From an uncultured Collinsella sp. (lineage in GTDB: Bacteria > Actinomycetota > Coriobacteriia > Coriobacteriales > Coriobacteriaceae), in assembly GCA_958427975.1 (NCBI GenBank), contig CAUAEH010000052.1:1-14696 (forward strand): a stretch of DNA of 14,696 nt, in the 5' to 3' direction. How positions within the stretch are numbered: position 1 is the first letter of the stretch; every line of letters starts with the position of its first letter. The notes below the pieces were generated by a model. The model made no database searches. It was not told where the DNA came from and saw only the letters and a program-made list of their open reading frames with translations. This document shows positions 13,449 to 14,696 of the stretch, one piece after another. The position numbers and the translations under genes were made by a program.

Positions 13449-13453
13449 GGGAG
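13449..13453 (+). promoter_or_regulatory. Ribosome binding site choosing the second ATG of manA
   Basis: GGGAG lies one base before the ATG at 13455 but seven bases before the in-frame ATG at 13461. The latter spacing is normal, so 13461 is the likelier start. Confidence 0.6.
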
Positions 13454-13460
13454 TATGAAC

Positions 13461-14393
13461 ATGTCCGATTTGATTAAACTGACGCCGATCTTCCACGAGA
13501 AGATCTGGGGCGGCCGTCAACTCGAAACCGTATTTGGTTACGACATTCCCGAGGGTCCCATCGGTGAGTGTTGGGCCATCTCGGCCCACCCCAACGGTGA
13601 CTGCCAGATTGCGGAGGGCCCGTATGCAGGCCACACGCTGTCGTGGCTGTGGGCCGAGCACCGCGAGCTCTTTGGCAACTGCGAGGGTAAGGAGTTCCCG
13701 CTGCTCATTAAGATTCTGGACGCCAAGGACGACCTTTCGATCCAGATTCATCCCAACGACGAGTACGCCGCCAAGCACGAGAACGGCAGCCTGGGTAAAA
13801 CCGAGTGCTGGTACGTGCTGGATTGCGAACCCGGTGCCACGATCATCGTCGGCCAGCGCGCGCATGACCGCGCCGAGGCCGCACAGATGATCGAGGACGG
13901 CCGCTGGGGCGACATGCTCAACGTACTGCCGATCCACAAGGGCGACTTTTTCCAGATTGATTCCGGTACCGTGCACGCCATCAAGACCGGCACGCTCATT
14001 TTGGAGACGCAGCAGTCGAGCGACGTGACGTATCGCCTGTACGACTACGACCGTCCCGGCACCGACGGCAAGCTGCGCCCACTGCACATTGAGCAGAGCC
14101 TCGACTGCATCGACTTTGATGCCCAGGCTCCGACCGACGGCACGATAACCGCGCCCGAGGTGGACGGCGTAACCGAGCTCGAGTCCAACCCCTGCTACAC
14201 CGTCGATCGCGTGCGCGTCGACGGCAGCAAAACCCTCGACCAGCGTTGGCCTTTCATGTGCCTGTCGGTCATCGACGGCGAAGGCACCATCTGCGGCGAC
14301 CCCGTCCACAAGGGCAGCCACCTGCTGGCCCCGAGCACCGTCAGCTCCATTGACCTCAAAGGCAAGATGGAACTGATCGTCTCGCATCTGTAG
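13461..14393 (+). CDS. manA: Mannose-6-phosphate isomerase, type I
   Basis: Zinc cupin enzyme interconverting mannose 6-phosphate and fructose 6-phosphate. Residue numbers are from the upstream ATG (13455); from the preferred start subtract two. The zinc ligands are Gln97 and His99 in LSIQIHPNDEYA, Glu117 in GKTECWYVL and His174 in SGTVHAI; the catalytic arginine is Arg194 in SSDVTYRLYDYDR. The N-terminal KIWGGRQL and the GECWAISAHP motif also fit. The product is about 310 residues, the short bacterial form without the fungal insertion. Start 13461 is preferred because of Shine-Dalgarno spacing. It lies 74 bases after the GntR gene with no clear terminator between, so the two may be cotranscribed. 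With the ROK kinase it would feed mannose or glucose into glycolysis. Confidence 0.95.
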   Translation: MSDLIKLTPIFHEKIWGGRQLETVFGYDIPEGPIGECWAISAHPNGDCQIAEGPYAGHTLSWLWAEHRELFGNCEGKEFPLLIKILDAKDDLSIQIHPNDEYAAKHENGSLGKTECWYVLDCEPGATIIVGQRAHDRAEAAQMIEDGRWGDMLNVLPIHKGDFFQIDSGTVHAIKTGTLILETQQSSDVTYRLYDYDRPGTDGKLRPLHIEQSLDCIDFDAQAPTDGTITAPEVDGVTELESNPCYTVDRVRVDGSKTLDQRWPFMCLSVIDGEGTICGDPVHKGSHLLAPSTVSSIDLKGKMELIVSHL

Positions 14394-14417
14394 ATCGCAC
14401 CAACAACCCAAACGCAA

Positions 14418-14455
14418 CAAGGGGCTCCCCCGTCCATGTACGGGGGAGCCCCTTG
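14418..14455 (+). terminator. GC-rich hairpin after manA
   Basis: CAAGGGGCTCCCCCGT (14418-14433) and ACGGGGGAGCCCCTTG (14440-14455) pair perfectly over 16 bp around a six-base loop, 24 bases after the manA stop. There is no T-run after it, so it may act as an unusual terminator or an mRNA-stabilising 3' hairpin. Confidence 0.75.
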
Positions 14456-14538
14456 CCATGTCTAAGTATTCAGCCCACCCGGTTCTCCAGATCAAAAAGC
14501 GAGAGGCAAAGCAACGCTCGTTCAGCAACGTTACCCAA

Positions 14539-14668
14539 GGACCCGGGCGGGCGTATGGGGCAACATCGATCGCGAGTTCCGCACGCAAAGGAGAGCACTT
14601 AATGTGCTCTCCGTCTTGCGCAGGACTGCCCGAGCAGGCGATGTTGCCCCATACGCCCGCCCGGGTCC
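14539..14668. repeat. Perfect 30-bp inverted repeat around a 70-base core
   Basis: Arms at 14539-14568 and 14639-14668 are exact reverse complements over 30 bp, rich in G+C (GGACCCGGGCGGGCG at the outer end). The 70-base core holds its own hairpin, GGAGAGCAC (14590-14598) with GTGCTCTCC (14604-14612), extended by CGCAA (14584-14588) and TTGCG (14616-14620). No direct repeat (target duplication) is obvious at the flanks. It could be a non-autonomous mobile element, a folded RNA or a small invertible segment; the sequence does not decide. Confidence 0.8.
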
Positions 14669-14696
14669 GCCGAGACTACGACAGCTTGACGATCGG

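Larger units (their letters stand above)
14394..14696. other. Right-edge intergenic region with no supported gene
   Basis: These 303 bases contain the manA terminator hairpin and the 30-bp inverted repeat. A plus-strand frame from ATG at 14641 stays open to the edge (MLPHTPARVRRDYDSLTI), and minus-strand frames run in from the edge to stops near 14600 and 14530, but none has a good Shine-Dalgarno sequence or recognisable protein. Nothing resembling a tRNA is seen. Confidence 0.6.

Noticed and set aside
13203..14588. Long minus-strand open frame opposite manA
   Set aside because: manA has all catalytic motifs on the plus strand; the opposite frame also runs through the manA terminator.
14461..14696. 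Retron-like or tRNA-like RNA at the right edge
   Set aside because: No reverse transcriptase is visible and no T-arm or acceptor pattern fits a tRNA. The inverted repeat is reported only as an unexplained repeat.

Overview
This window is a chromosomal segment of high G+C. It most resembles Collinsella or a close relative in the class Coriobacteriia. That assignment is an inference from gene order, protein character (for example a Lys/Ala/Thr-tailed topoisomerase I with several zinc ribbons, and a subgroup Ic aspartate-type aminotransferase), TTG and GTG starts with strong Shine-Dalgarno sequences, and GGGAC-containing intergenic palindromes. No 16S or other marker is present. I see no tRNA, rRNA, CRISPR array, transposase or phage gene.

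Left edge (1-978): the 3' part of a plus-strand gene for a single-pass membrane protein with an acidic, Asp-rich extracellular or cytoplasmic domain. It converges on the next gene across a REP-like palindrome and a bidirectional terminator. From 979 to 6099 five minus-strand genes are tightly packed, transcribed right to left: tatA/B-type, tatC, hypA, hypB, topA. This places the twin-arginine translocase directly upstream of the two nickel-insertion factors for [NiFe] hydrogenase, and topoisomerase I at the end.

Middle (6253-8660): a stand-alone STAS anti-sigma-antagonist gene and a PLP-dependent aminotransferase, both on the minus strand, then a divergent small plus-strand gene of unknown function followed by a hairpin-rich gap. 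From 8660 to 11209 lie nhaA (Na+/H+ antiporter) and ppaC (Mn-dependent pyrophosphatase), both minus and separated by the ppaC terminator. The nhaA leader is unusually structured.

Right part (11376-14393): a sugar module. A ROK-family sugar kinase (minus) is divergent from a GntR/HutC-type regulator with a UTRA domain, which is followed by manA (type I mannose-6-phosphate isomerase). The 337-base divergent gap carries repeated TCGGTYCG motifs that could be operators. manA ends in a 16-bp GC-rich hairpin. The last 130 bases hold a perfect 30-bp inverted repeat around a 70-base core with an internal hairpin, the least explained structure in the window.

Most of the window is ordinary core genome. 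The points most worth checking are the 30-bp inverted repeat at the right edge, three composite REP-like palindromes, the structured nhaA leader and the candidate operators between the kinase and GntR genes.
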